A stretch of 64,000 nt of DNA from Candidula unifasciata (taxonomy: Eukaryota; Mollusca; Gastropoda; Stylommatophora; Geomitridae). Below the pieces are notes generated by a model. It was not told the origin of the DNA. It did not search any database and saw only the letters and a list, made by a program, of their open reading frames with translations. The stretch lies in NCBI GenBank assembly GCA_905116865.2, contig CAJHNH020008456.1, positions 52,501-116,500 of the forward strand. The letters run 5' to 3'. Positions 1-10,975 of this stretch are shown here, piece by piece (the first letter of the stretch is position 1; every line of letters starts with the position of its first letter). The position numbers and the translations under genes are program-made.

Positions 1-577
1 TATCACTACTGCCCATCTACTGATTACCTTATTTAACAATGTATCACTACTGCCCATCTACTGATTACCTTATTCAACAATGTATCACTACTGCCCATCT
101 ACTGATTACCTTATTCAACAATGTATCACTACTGCCCATCTACTGATTACCTTATTCAACAATGTATCACTACTGCCCATCTACTGATTACCTTATTCAA
201 CAATGTATCACTACTGCCCATCTACTGATTACCTTATTCAACAATGTATCACTACTGCCCATCTACTGATTACCTTTTAAGAAAAGTATCACTACTGCCC
301 ATCTACTGATTACCTTTTAAGAAAAGTATCACTACTGCCCATCTACTGATTACCTTTTAAGAAAAGTATCACTACTGCCCATCTACTGATTACCTTTTAA
401 GAAAAGTATCACTACCGCCCATCTACTGATTACCTTTTAAGAAAAGTATCACTACTGCCCATCTACTGATTACCTTTTAAGAAAAGTATCACTACCGCCC
501 ATCTACTGATTACCTTTTAAGAAAAGTATCACTACCGCCCATCTACAGGTCACCTTATGCGACCTTGTATCACTATT
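1..577. repeat. Minisatellite, 41/40-bp unit
   Basis: Tandem copies of a unit beginning tatcactactgcccatctac. The first six copies, to about 245, are 41 bp and end in a ttcaacaatg-type tail. From about 246 the unit is 40 bp and ends in ttttaagaaaag, for about seven copies. The last copy (526-577) has drifted. The array is cut by the window start, so its full length is unknown. Confidence 0.97.
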
Positions 578-1798
578 CATTATTTAAATGTAAACTTATC
601 CCATAAGATATCATCAAACTGCTGATACTTAAATGAAAAATGTTAATGATCGATTTATTTAATGGACTTCTACAGTCTATGAAAGCTGCAACAAACACAC
701 GCTGACTTATGCTGACGATTATATTAGATAGTAGACAGCCAGAGGTCCACAGCCCACCTCTTCTCGAGAAAAGGCAACATTGTTATTCGCGGACTGTGTC
801 TTATCTACCAAGTGATTCAAAGCGAGGGCTTCAAAAACATACGGGAGGAAATGCCTGAACCTGGCGAGCCTTTAAACAGGAAGCCAGCTCTCTAACAGTT
901 GCCAGGTGGGCTCGCCGTAGTTGGTACTTGCAGGGACAGTCTAAGCGTGCCACTGTTTTGTGCCGGTACATCTATGTTTGTATGCCAAATCATAAGCAGA
1001 CGAAACAGCCATGGTTGTGTCCGAATGTTTTAGGTACGTAGAATACATAAAACACATTTCTTCCGGGTAACTCGGGGAGAAACTTTGAGGACAGATGGCT
1101 GGGTTGGCAGTCAACAGGAAGAAAGACGTGATGTAGAGAAAGGTAGCGCAACAACATTGATAGCAGAAAGGTCAAGCCAACGGTAGGGTAGCAAACCTGT
1201 CGTCACATGTAGCCAGAGGTTGGATGAAAACAACATGCGCAGCCAGACAGCTCTAGCAATGAGAACACAACATTCACATGAAGACTGGAATACAATCAGT
1301 AAAATGTGTATTCAAAGACGATGTTTCGCTTTATGCCACTTGTTAGGTATTTGGTGCTACCATGATTTTATGTTTTATATCAGAGAAGTATCCAGAGAGT
1401 CTCTGGTTTCAACGTAAAGGATAAAGAAGATAGTAATATAGTCGGCACATTCTGAGATGTAGCAAAACAATGAATCACACAACAGGCACTGCAATGAGAA
1501 AAATCAGACAACAAACAAAGATGGACAGACAGAAAGAAGAAGTGTGGCATACACGATCGGCCTAGCAAAATAAATTGTAGGGCACCGTTGAAGCCAATCG
1601 ATCTGTTTTTGACCCCTGCAAGAACTAATGCAGAGCACATTTTGATCACTGAACAAGTATCTACAATTGTCATTGTTTAGAAGAAAAAATGTCCTGTGTG
1701 TAATGTGTATGTTGTATGTCTGATGTTGTAAAAATGCATCATTTAAAGATTTATATTCTTGACTATATGATTTGTAATTAGTGGATACTTTTTCACAG
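578..1798. other. Single-copy DNA, no gene recognised
   Basis: Non-repetitive sequence between two arrays. Short open frames (up to 97 codons on the minus strand at 1380-1673) show no recognisable domain and no convincing splice-site pair. I see nothing else that can be named. Confidence 0.6.
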
Positions 1799-2357
1799 CA
1801 CCCCAGATAGATCTATTGGTGCTCCAATATCCCCCAGATAGATCCATTGGTGCTCCAATCTCCCCCAGATAGATCCATTGGTGCTCCAATCTCCCCCAGA
1901 TAGATCCATTGGTGCTCCAATCTCCCCCAGATAGATCCATTGGTGCTCCAATCTCCCCCAGATAGATCCATTGGTGCTCCAATCTCCCCCAGATAGATCC
2001 ATTGGTGCTCCAATCTCCCCAGATAGATCCATTGGTGCTCCAATCTCCCCCAGATAGATCCATTGGTGCTCCAATCTCCCCCAGATAGATCCATTGGTGC
2101 TCCAATCTCCCCAGATAGATCCATTGGTGCTCCAATCTCCCCCAGATAGATCCATTGGTGCTCCAATCTCCCCCAGATAGATCCATTTGTGCTCCAATCT
2201 CCCCCAGATAGATCCATTGGTGCTCCAATCTCCCCCAGATAGATCCATTGGTGCTCTAATCTCCCTCAGATAGATCCATTGGTGCTCCAATCTCCCCCAG
2301 ATAGATCCATTGGTGCTCCAATCTCCCCCAGATAGATCCATTGGTGCTCCAATCTCC
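1799..2357. repeat. Minisatellite, 31-bp unit, about 18 copies
   Basis: The unit contains gatccattggtgctccaatc. Copies differ by single bases, and two copies (near 2013 and 2110) lack one C of the C run. Within the unit attgg and ccaat are inverted around tgct, so each copy can form a 5-bp hairpin. Because 31 is not a multiple of three and the unit has no stop on the minus strand, that strand stays open in all three frames (up to 182 codons at 1793-2341). These frames are not treated as a gene. Confidence 0.97.
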
Positions 2358-2503
2358 TCTTCAGTAACACACTAGCGGAAAACGGCTGACCACATCCATT
2401 CTCTACTGAATAAAATCAAACGTCTGGAGCTCCAAGTAATTTTCGTGTCTTGCAGTCCCAGGCTGCACACCAATCTGGACAGTGTCAGGAAAGATGCCTG
2501 TCG

Positions 2504-2740
2504 TCACAATCTCGCATGACCTTGATGGGTCACAATCTCGCATGACCTTGATGGGTCACAATCTCGCATGACCTTGATGGGTCACAATCTTGCATGACCT
2601 TGATGGGTCACAATCTCGCATGACCTTGATGGGTCACAATCTCGCATGACCTTGATGGGTCACAATCTCGCATGCATCTCGCATGACCTTGATGAGGTCA
2701 CAATCTTGCATGACCTTGATGAGGTCACAATCTCGCATGA
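2504..2740. repeat. Minisatellite, 26-bp unit, about 9 copies
   Basis: The unit holds tcacaatctcgcatgacctt followed by gatggg. The last copies are altered: gatgagg replaces gatggg and a partial duplication occurs near 2660-2680. The array stops about 55 bp before the tRNA-like SINE. Confidence 0.95.
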
Positions 2741-2793
2741 TCGTGATAATACCTCTCCTGACCAAAGACAGAGCAGTCGTAGTAGTCTCATCG

Positions 2794-2998
2794 AGGAGCG
2801 GCTGGCCGAACGGTTAGTACTTTGGGCTCTCAAGCAGGAGACCCGGGTTCGAATCCTCTGTAAGGCTGGGAATTGTTTCTGTCGGGGACAACATAAATCC
2901 TCGACTACACAGTGGTGGCAACAACACTAGCCACGCGGCCGTGAATCCTTAGGCTCAAAGACCCCCTTGCCTACACTACAAAAGTGGTTTTAAAAAAA
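2794..2998 (+). mobile_element. tRNA-derived SINE, family 1
   Basis: A polymerase III type head is visible. Box A is at 2803-2813 (tggccgaacgg) and box B at 2846-2856 (ggttcgaatcc), which matches the B-box consensus exactly. The spacing is that of a tRNA gene. It is not a functional tRNA: I find no convincing anticodon stem or acceptor pairing. The body runs on to an A-rich end at about 2985-2998. This is the only copy of this family in the window. Confidence 0.8.
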
Positions 2999-3721
2999 GG
3001 AAGTAATTGGCAGTTGGCCTAATAATCTGCACGATCATTCCCTGGAACACCCTGGCATACAAATAAAAGAATAGATTATGCGCCATTGAGATGGGAACTT
3101 CCTCGTTCATTCCACTGACGTCACTACGTTAAAAGATGTTAGGAAGAAAAAATGGACGTACAAAAAGGCAACGTTTTCACTGCATCTTTTTGTTGCAGTA
3201 GGTATATTTTAAGGAAATAAATAGACATGATAATTTACAGATAGTAAATGTTCTAGAAAAAGGGCAGGGGGACGGCAAAGAGATAAATATATGGATGATT
3301 TAGTCATATGCCTTTGGGCCAGTCAATTACACAGACATAATCCGCGATACTGCTCATCGTGAACGATAGTGAATAATCACAACATGTACTTATTGTCTCA
3401 CACATGAAAAGGATGATATTTGAACAAAAAGGGGAGCGACGAGTGAAGTTTTGTTTGTTTTTGAAAAGGAGCGTTTAGCCAAACAAGTTTTGGAAACACC
3501 GTTCTACGACACAACATAGAGAAACAATCTAACATACAGACAGCAATGATGTCATAGAAAGATATCAACAGCAGCACCCTATATAGATCCTCTCCTTCAA
3601 AAGGAAGACGCGGTATTTGGGGATCCAGTGTGCAAACAAACAGATTCCTGTACATATTTATTTTGATAGAGCGCGCACATTAAAGAAAATATTGCAACAA
3701 ATTATTGCGTACAATAACTGA
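2999..3721. other. Single-copy DNA, no gene recognised
   Basis: A-rich non-repetitive DNA. A minus-strand open frame of 85 codons (3398-3655) has no recognisable domain or supporting splice signal. Confidence 0.55.
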
Positions 3722-4000
3722 ACTGGGAGTCACCGTGGCAGAGCAACTAGACGCTCGGCTGCGGATCGGGACTTCGAGGGTTCGCTCCCTGTCAAAACCG
3801 GACTTTTTTCAGAAATTACCCTGGCTCCCAGGTATACCCAGCCTTGAGTGGGTACCGGGTGCAGTTCTGGAAAATAAAGGCGGCCGGCGTGATGCTGACC
3901 ACATTACCCATCTTACGCTGATTGCTCTAGAAAAATATAGGTCTAGCCCTATATGCCCTATACTCCTAAAGTTGTGAAAAAAGGACCTTTTTTACTTTTT
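3722..4000 (+). mobile_element. tRNA-derived SINE, family 2, near full length
   Basis: The tRNA-like head has box A near 3736-3746 and box B near 3779-3789 (ggttcgctccc). The body carries the family hallmarks seen in other copies here: cttgagtgggtacc, aaaggcggccggcgtgatgc, and the terminal block ggtctagccctatatgcc at about 3940. It ends in a T-rich stretch. Related copies lie at 8395-8632, 21245-21530, 22200-22425, 37120-37415 and 56785-57050, with a 3' fragment at 31390-31480. The open frame at 3705-3977 is simply the SINE. Confidence 0.88.
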
Positions 4001-4050
4001 TAAATAATTGAACTGGCCACAGTGGGGAAACAGGAGGGAGAGGAGTTGAC

Positions 4051-4081
4051 ACACACACACACGCACAAACACACACACACC

Positions 4082-4164
<83 letters not shown>
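4051..4164. repeat. Compound microsatellite (AC)n(AT)n(AG)n
   Basis: An AC tract (4051-4086, with small interruptions), then an AT tract (about 4087-4128), then an AG tract (about 4129-4164). The open frames across it are low complexity only. Confidence 0.98.
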
Positions 4165-4167
<3 letters not shown>

Positions 4168-4316
4168 TAAACACAGACATATATATGTATATATAAATAT
4201 ACATCAAGAGACGGAAAAAAAGAGAAAGACACACACAAAAGAATGACTGAGAAAGCGGAAACGGAATAGAGCCAATCAGGAGAGAGGTAGTAAAAGAGGG
4301 AACCGAGGGAAAGAAA

Positions 4317-4378
4317 CAGAAAAGAAGAGAAGAGAGATGAGAGAGATAGATGAGAGAGAGATGAGAGAGAGAGAGTGA

Positions 4379-4446
<68 letters not shown>
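4317..4446. repeat. AG-rich microsatellite
   Basis: Imperfect gagagatgagag segments pass into a pure AG tract from about 4384 to 4444. Minus-strand open frames here are runs of Ser/Leu from the CT repeat. Confidence 0.97.
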
Positions 4447-4449
<3 letters not shown>

Positions 4450-4785
4450 CACAGAGAGATGATATTATAATATAGGCGTATAATTGTCCGAAGATAAATG
4501 TTTGCAGTAAATGTTGTACAAATATATCTGCACTCTGCAGGAACAACGAAAGGGAACACAGAACTTTGAAGTTCGCCTAGCGGCGGATGGATATCTTAGT
4601 GCTGACAGGAACTACATGCCTTCTGTCTGAGGTAAACAGGCGGCTCTCGGTCGTTTGTTATCTACAACACATAACACAGGCAAGAGGCAGACACAATAAA
4701 TCTATTAGCACTGGCTAAAACAGGGTTGGTCTTCAATGAATAGGTCGATTATTGCAGGAAAACCTGCCCAACAATGGCTGACCAT
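4447..4785. other. Single-copy DNA, nothing recognised
   Basis: Non-repetitive sequence between the AG tract and the tRNA-like head. No coding or RNA signal was seen. Confidence 0.5.
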
Positions 4786-4860
4786 AGCTGCCGTGGTGTA
4801 GTGGCTAGATGCCGGCTCGCTGACCTGATAGTCATGTGTTCAGGTCCTGATGGAGCCGGA
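4786..4860 (+). mobile_element. tRNA-like SINE head, solitary
   Basis: A box A match at 4794-4804 (tggtgtagtgg) is followed by a degenerate box B at about 4836-4847 (gtgttcaggtcc). The head resembles a tRNA-derived SINE, but no family-2 body follows. The downstream frame at 4850-5077 (75 codons) has no recognisable domain and may be the body of an unnamed element. Confidence 0.55.
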
Positions 4861-5322
4861 CTATTTAGAAAGTATCTTTGACCAGACTTTTCCAGGAAAG
4901 AGGACACACATTAATATTTTACAGGCGGAAATGGAAACTGTCGAAGACAGGATGTGTGAAGCCATTAGGAACCTCCATGTTGCTGATTGTTTTTCGTATC
5001 AAGTTTGGCGCATTTGTTGTACGGGACGTTACCAGGCAACTCCAGCATTAGTTTCTGCCTGTTGTTTTACTAGATAATTTTGCATTCAGTACGTTGAAGT
5101 AGTTTCTTAAACAGTTCGACGCTTATACCATTGTCGAAACCAACGGAAAGAGGCCTAGTGACAAGACTTATCAGAATTGTGAGATCGCCTTTATGAAATA
5201 TAAACCAGAGCGCGAACTATTTGTGATTTACAGAAAAGAAATAAAAAGCTTTAATGCAGTATTTTTTTTTTTCTAATGATCTGATTACTTTCACAATGCA
5301 AATAACGTACAGACCTGCTCTC
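4861..5322. other. Unassigned DNA after a tRNA-like head
   Basis: It may include the body of the element that starts at 4786, but no second copy is present here to define an end. No gene was recognised. Confidence 0.4.
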
Positions 5323-5335
5323 ACTCTTTCTCTCT

Positions 5336-5405
<70 letters not shown>

Positions 5406-5412
5406 CACACAG
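5323..5412. repeat. Microsatellite (CT)n(GT)n
   Basis: A CT tract with small interruptions passes directly into a GT tract at about 5376. The overlapping frames on both strands are low complexity. Confidence 0.98.
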
Positions 5413-5470
5413 AGAGAAATATTTCCAAAACATTTACTCTCCTGTGTGCAGGTGAGACTAGAGAGTGGGC

Positions 5471-6392
5471 CGAACCCCAAGGTAGAAGGGGAGCGACTAA
5501 GTTAATGAAAACACCTCTACACCCCAAGGTAGAAGGGAAGCGACTAAGTCAATGAAGACACCTCTACACCCCAGGGTAGAAGAGGAGAGACAAAGTCAGT
5601 GAAAACACCTCTACACCCCAAGGTAGAAGGGAAGCGACTAAGTCAATGAAGACACCTCTACACCCCAAGATAGAAGAGGAGAGACAACGTCAATGAAAAC
5701 ACCTCTACACCCCAAAATAGAAGGGGAGAGACTAAGTCAATGAAGACACCTCTACACCCCAAGATAGAAGAGGAGAGACAACGTCAATGAAAACACCTCT
5801 ACACCCCAAGATAGAAGAGGAGAGACTAAGTCAATGAAAACACCTCTACACCCCAAGATAGAAGGGGAGAGACTAAGTCAATGAAGACACCTCTACACCC
5901 CAAGATAGAAGAGGAGAGACAACGTCAATGAAAACACCTCTACACCCCAAGGTAGAAAGGGAGCGACTAAGTCAATGAAAACACCTCTACACCCCAAGAT
6001 AGAAGGGGAGAGACTAAGTCAATGAAAACACCTCTACACCGAAAGGTAGAAGGGAAGAGGCTAAGTCAATGAAGACATATCTACACCGAAAGGTAGAAGA
6101 GAAGAGACAAAGTCAATGAAGACACCTCTACACTGAAAGATAGAAGAGGAGCGACTAAGTTAATGAAAACACCTCTACACCCCAAGGTAGAAGAGGAGCG
6201 ACTAAGTCAATGAAAACACCTCTACACCCCAAGGTAGAAGAGGAGACAGTCAATGAAGACACCTCTACAACCCAAGGTAGAAGAGGAGACAGTCAATGAA
6301 GACACCTCTACACCCCAAGGTAGAAGAGGAGCGACTAAGTCAATGAAGACACCTCTACACCCCAAGGTAGAAGAGGAGAGACTGAGTCAATG
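5471..6392. repeat. Minisatellite, 47-bp unit, about 20 copies
   Basis: The unit contains gaagacacctctacacccca and then a gtagaag/gagagactaagtcaatg segment. The spacing is 47 bp (for example 5521 to 5568). Copies around 6030-6160 carry a ccgaaag variant. Two copies near 6240-6300 are shortened by loss of the gcgactaa segment. Confidence 0.97.
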
Positions 6393-6537
6393 AAAAAGAA
6401 AATAGCAGAGCTGCCTGGTTTAGTCCTAGCTACAGTGAGTGGATGGAACCTTGAATGGAATCACATGTGCTTCTACAGTCGCTCTAGCAGAATTCACAGA
6501 GTTCACTGAAAGCATAGAAAAAGATGAAATATTGTCA

Positions 6538-8262
6538 TAACATGTCAGAACGTCAGTGTCACTGCAGATACCGACCTCGGGATATTACACATGTCAGAAC
6601 GTCAGTGTCACTGTAGATACTGACCTCGGGATGTTACACATGTCAGAACGTCAGTGTCACTGTAGATACTGACCTCGGGATGTTACACATGTCAGAACGT
6701 CAGTGTCACTGCAGATACTGACCTCGGGATGTTACACATGTCAGAACGTCAGTGTCACTGTAGATACTGACCTCGGGATGTTACACATGTCAGAACGTCA
6801 GTGTCACTGTAGATACTGACCTCGGGATGTTACACATGTCAGAACGTCAGTGTCACTGCAGATACTGACCTCGGGATGTTACACATGTCAGAACGTCAGT
6901 CTCACTGTAGATACTGACCTCGGGATGTTACACATGTCAGAACGTCAGTGTCACTGTAGATACTGACCTCGGGATATTACACATGTCAGAACGTCAGTGT
7001 CACTGTAGATACTGACCTCGGGATGTTACACATGTCAGAACGTCAGTGTCACTGTAGATACTGACCTCGGGATGTTACACATGTCAGAACGTCAGTGTCA
7101 CTGTAGATACTGACCTCGGGATGTTACACATGTCAGAACGTCAGTGTCACTGCAGATACTGACCTCGGGATGTTACACATGTCAGAACGTCAGTCTCACT
7201 GTAGATACTGACCTCGGGATGTTACACATGTCAGAACGTCAGTGTCACTGTAGATACTGACCTCGAACGGATGTTACACATGTCAGAACGTCAGTGTCAC
7301 TGTAGATACCGACCTCGGGATGTTACACATGTCAGAACGTCAGTGTCACTGTAGATACTGACCTCGGGATGTTACACAACGTCAGTGTCACTGTACGTCA
7401 CCTCGGGATGTACACACTGTAGATACTGACCTCGGGATGTTACACATGTCAGAACGTCAGTCTCACTGTAGATACCGACCTCGGGATGTTACACATGTCA
7501 GAACGTCAGTGTCACTGTAGATACTGACCTCGGGATGTTACACATGTCAGAACGTCAGTCTCACTGTAGATACCGACCTCGGGATGTTACACAAGTCAGA
7601 CCATCAGTGTCACTGTAGATACTGACCTCGGGATGTTACACATGTCAGAACGTCAGTCTCACTGTAGATACTGACCTCGGGATGTTACACTCGGGATGTT
7701 ACACAGAGAAGTGTTACACATGTCAGAACGTCAGTGTCACTGTAGATACTGACCTCGGGATGTTACACATATCAGAACGTCAGTGTCACTGTAGATACCG
7801 ACCTCGGGATGTTACACATGTCAGAACGTCAGTGTCACTGTAGATACTGACCTCGGGATGTTACACATGTCAGAACGTCAGTGTCACTGTAGATACTGAC
7901 CTCGGGATGTTACACAAGTCAGACCATCAGTGTCACTGCAGATACTGACCTTGGGATGTTACACATGTCAGAACGTCAGTGTCACTGTAGATACTGACCT
8001 CGGGATGTTACACTTGTCAGAACGTCAGTGTCACTGTAGATACCGACCTCGGGATGTTACACATGTCAGAACGTAAGTCTCACTGTAGATACTGACCTCG
8101 GGATGTTACACATGTCAGAACGTCAGTCTCACTGTAGATACTGACCTCGGGATGTTACACATGTCAGAACGTCAGTGTCACTGTAGATACCGACCTCGGG
8201 ATGTTACACATGTCAGAACGTCAGTGTCACTGTAGATACTGACCTCGGGATGGTACAGATGT
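6538..8262. repeat. Minisatellite, 49-bp unit with hairpin, about 35 copies
   Basis: The unit carries catgtcagaacgtcagtgtc followed by a gtagatactgacctcgggatgttaca-type segment. Copies start 49 bp apart (6541, 6590 and so on). Inside each unit gtcagtgtc and gatactgac are inverted around actgta, giving a 9-bp stem with one G-T wobble. Damaged copies occur near 7370-7420 and 7680-7720. Confidence 0.97.
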
Positions 8263-8394
8263 TACTACAAAGAGTCGAGTCCAAAGAACAGTAAAAGCAC
8301 TAATACATTCCAGTCGTCATCGTGCCCCCGCCACCACAATCCTGAGCACGTTTTATAAAAGTGTGAAAACTATCCTGTTCTAATGTTATCAGCA

Positions 8395-8632
8395 TGAACC
8401 AAATTTAGAGTCGGTGGAAAGGGGGAGGGGGGGGGCGGAAAAGGGGGGGGGGGTGTATTCACTTCATAAGTGCAGTCGACTTCCCGGGACTGCACCCGGT
8501 ACCCACTCAGGGCTGGGTCAAGCTTTGAGCCAAGGTCATTTTTTGAAAAAAGTCCCGCTCCGCCAGGGAGCAAACCCACGACCTTCCGATATGCAGACGA
8601 GCGTCTAGCCGCTCCGCCACAGCGACTCCAAA
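8395..8632 (-). mobile_element. tRNA-derived SINE, family 2, minus strand
   Basis: On the minus strand box A reads from 8619 to 8609 and box B from 8576 to 8566 (ggtttgctccc). The body hallmark gggtaccgggtgcagt follows. The distal part, where the aaaggcggccggc segment and the conserved terminal block should lie, is replaced by a GT- and G-rich stretch with a 33-bp poly-G/A segment (8419-8452). The 3' end is therefore lost or rewritten. Confidence 0.85.
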
Positions 8633-9397
8633 AATAAAATGACTTCAATTCATGTAATCATTTGTTGTGATATTTTAATGATACTGGTGATTTGCGTGTT
8701 GGCTGGTGTAGCCACAGACCTGCACGCAGGCGGCTCAGGCCATATGGTCGCTGTCCACTGATAGGAGCCGTGGTGAACTTCTGCAGCGTCCTGAGCGACT
8801 GAGCATCCCTCTTTAGGAAAGCACTGCTCACCTCCATGGCACGAGGAAGGGGCTAGAAAAGGTGCCCTAAAAATTACCTGCTCCATCATGTCCCCACCAG
8901 CACATCGCGGCTGGAGGGAACCCCTATTCTGCGGTCGACAAAAACGAAAACTGAAGACTCGTAACATACCATTAAAGTTCGGCGCATGAAACCTGCGAAC
9001 TCATGGAAAGAGAAAAATGCATCTGCACCTGAAAGACGAACCGCCCTGATTGAGAAAGAACTTGGTAGATACAACGTTGGCATTGCAGTCCTGAGCGAGA
9101 CTAGACTTACTGGTTAGGGCGGACTTTGCGAGGTTGGTGCAGGTTACACATTATGCTGGAGTGGTATAAGTCCTCAAGAATGCAACGAGTGGGTTGTGCA
9201 GTGAAGAAAACATTAGTCGGTAAACTGACTAAACCCCCAAAAGGTAAACGTGACCGGTTTATGGTGATGTCGTTACCATTGTTTCAAGGAAAGAAGAATG
9301 CCACAATCAAAGTGCCTACGCACCAACAATGACTTACACAGACGAAACTATAGACGGATTCTATGAGACCTGCGGGCTGTCATCGAACCAGTACCTA

Positions 9398-9882
9398 AAA
9401 ACTCCCCGTGTGGGTTCCGGGGTCCTTTTATAGGGAAAACAAGAATAGACTCACTGCCTACCCCAAAGCATGTCGTAAGAGTCGACTAATTATAAGCTTC
9501 CTTCGAAGTTGGAGTTCATCTGCATGAGAGGCCAGGAACCAGCAGTCTGCATAAAAATAGAACAGGACTGTAGTCCGAAAGTAGATGAACAACCAAAACT
9601 TTCCACCAGAGTTTACAGCTGATGAACACAAAGGAGAAGAAGAAGAAAAAGAAGAAGGAGAAGAAGAAGAAGAAAAATAAGAAGAAGAAGAAGAAGAAGA
9701 AAAAGAAGAAGAAGAAGAAGAAGAAGAAGAAGAAGAAGAAGAAGAAGAAGAAGAAGAAGAAGAAGAAGAAGAAGAAGAAGAAGAAGAAGAAGAAGAAGAA
9801 GAAGAAGAAGAAGAAGAAGAAGAAGAAAAAGAAGAAGAAGAAGAAGAAGAAGAAGAAGAAGAAGAAGAAGAAGAAGAAGAAG

Positions 9883-9910
<28 letters not shown>
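9398..9910 (+). mobile_element. Nested repeat element with (GAA)n tail
   Basis: The 513-bp segment sits inside the LINE endonuclease and is flanked by the direct repeat agtaccta (9390-9397 and 9911-9918), an 8-bp target duplication. The 5' part (9398-9626) is non-coding and is related to the minus-strand copies at 16880-17170 and 34625-34815 (shared gaaaacaagaatagac, cactgcctacccc, agtttacagctg-type blocks). The 3' end is the AAG tract. An A-rich simple tail plus target duplication and probable 5' truncation fit target-primed insertion of a LINE-mobilised element. It is likely non-autonomous. Confidence 0.8.
9627..9910. repeat. AAG/GAA trinucleotide microsatellite
   Basis: About 280 bp of nearly pure AAG with a few A insertions and GAG changes, forming the tail of the nested element. 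The long poly-Lys (plus) and poly-Ser (minus) frames are artefacts of the repeat. Confidence 0.98.
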
Positions 9911-9914
<4 letters not shown>

Positions 9915-10060
9915 CCTATATAAGACAAGCTGATCATCCTCAGCGATTTCAACGGTAGAACGGGTACAGAGACTTAAACACGTGGGCCGGTGAATTTGGA
10001 AGACATGGAGCTGGCAACTGTAATAGCAATGGGCTACTACTGCTCCAGACCTGTGCAGAA

Positions 10061-10150
10061 CATGAGCTCATTATTATACATGAACTCATTATTACACATT
10101 AACTCATTATTACACATGAACTCATTATTACACATGAACTGATTATTACA
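10061..10150 (+). repeat. 18-bp tandem repeat inside LINE coding DNA, 5 copies
   Basis: Five head-to-tail 18-bp units of the form catgaactcattattaca. In the LINE frame each unit reads His-Glu-Leu-Ile-Ile-Thr, with a stop in the third copy. The flanks read [20 protein letters not shown] before it and NTLFCLPTRNRTS after it, so the array is an in-frame expansion of six LINE codons. Confidence 0.93.
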
Positions 10151-10336
10151 AACACTTTATTTTGCCTCCCTACCCGTAACAGAACCTCCTGAATGCACCC
10201 TGGTTCTAAACAGTGGCATTTGATTATGTCTTAGTGAAAAAGTGCGACAGACAGGACATACGGGTCACTAAGGCTATGTGCGGCACTAAATGCTGGACAG
10301 ACCATCGTCTCGTCATTTCAAAAATGAACCTTATCT

Positions 10337-10975
10337 TACTCTGAAGCGTTTGTAGACATTAGCCCTCTTCTGTATCCTACTCTGAAGTGTTTGTAAAAAT
10401 CAACTCTCTTCTGTATCCTACTCTGAAGTGTCTGTAGACATCAACTCTCTTCTGTATCCTACACTGAAGTGTTTGTAGACATCAACTCTCATCTGTATCC
10501 TACTCTGAAGTGTTTGTAAAAATCAACTCTCATCTGTATCCTACTCTGAAGTGTCTGTAGACATCAACTCTCTTCTGTATCTTACTCTGAAATGTCTGTA
10601 GACATCAACTCTCTTCTGTATCTTACTCTGAAATGTCTGTAGACATCAACTCTCTTCTGTATCCTACTCTGAAGTGTCTGTAGACATCAACTCTCATCTG
10701 TATCCTACTCTGAACAGTTTGTAGACATCAGCTCTCTTCTGTATCTTACTCTGAACAGTTTGTAGACATCAACTCTCTTCTGTATCTTACTCTGAACAGT
10801 TTGTAGACATTAAATCTCTTCTGTATCCAACTCTGAAGTGTTTGTAGACATCAGCTCTCTTCTGTATCTTACTCTGAACAGTTTGTAGACATCAACTCTC
10901 TTCTGTATCTTACTCTGAACAGTCTGTAGACATCAACTCTCTTCTGTATCTGTTACTGACGAGTTTGTAGACATC
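10337..10975. repeat. Minisatellite, 42-bp unit, about 15 copies
   Basis: The unit contains tactctgaagtgtctgtaga and catcaactctcttctgtatc. It starts abruptly at the end of the recognisable LINE endonuclease. Distal copies carry a gaacagtttgtag variant in place of gaagtgtttgtag. Confidence 0.96.

Larger units (their letters stand above)
8700..10336 (+). mobile_element. Non-LTR retrotransposon: 5' region and endonuclease domain, decayed
   Basis: Translation in shifting plus frames gives an APE-type LINE endonuclease. From about 8968 there is an N-terminal LKFGA.NLRTLM block, then RRTALIEKELGRYNVGIAVL and SETRLTG (9034-9115), then a KHATI-like/YAPT-like region (about 9290-9335). It resumes after the insertion with [16 protein letters not shown] (9926-9975) and later TKCWTDHRLVISKMNL (about 10288-10335). 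The SDFN and DHR motifs are those of the phosphodiesterase-type endonuclease that nicks the target in such elements. Several stops and frame breaks make it a pseudogene. It is interrupted by the element at 9398-9910 and ends where the 42-bp array starts. The reverse transcriptase part is missing. Confidence 0.85.

Noticed and set aside
2794..2870. Functional tRNA gene
   Set aside because: Box A and B are good, but no anticodon stem or acceptor stem pairing was found and a SINE body follows. The family-2 heads fail in the same way.
4850..5077. 75-codon gene after the tRNA-like head
   Set aside because: It starts inside the probable SINE head and shows no known domain. It is more likely element body.
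9458..9952. Poly-Ser and poly-Lys proteins
   Set aside because: Translation of the AAG/CTT microsatellite at the tail of the nested element.
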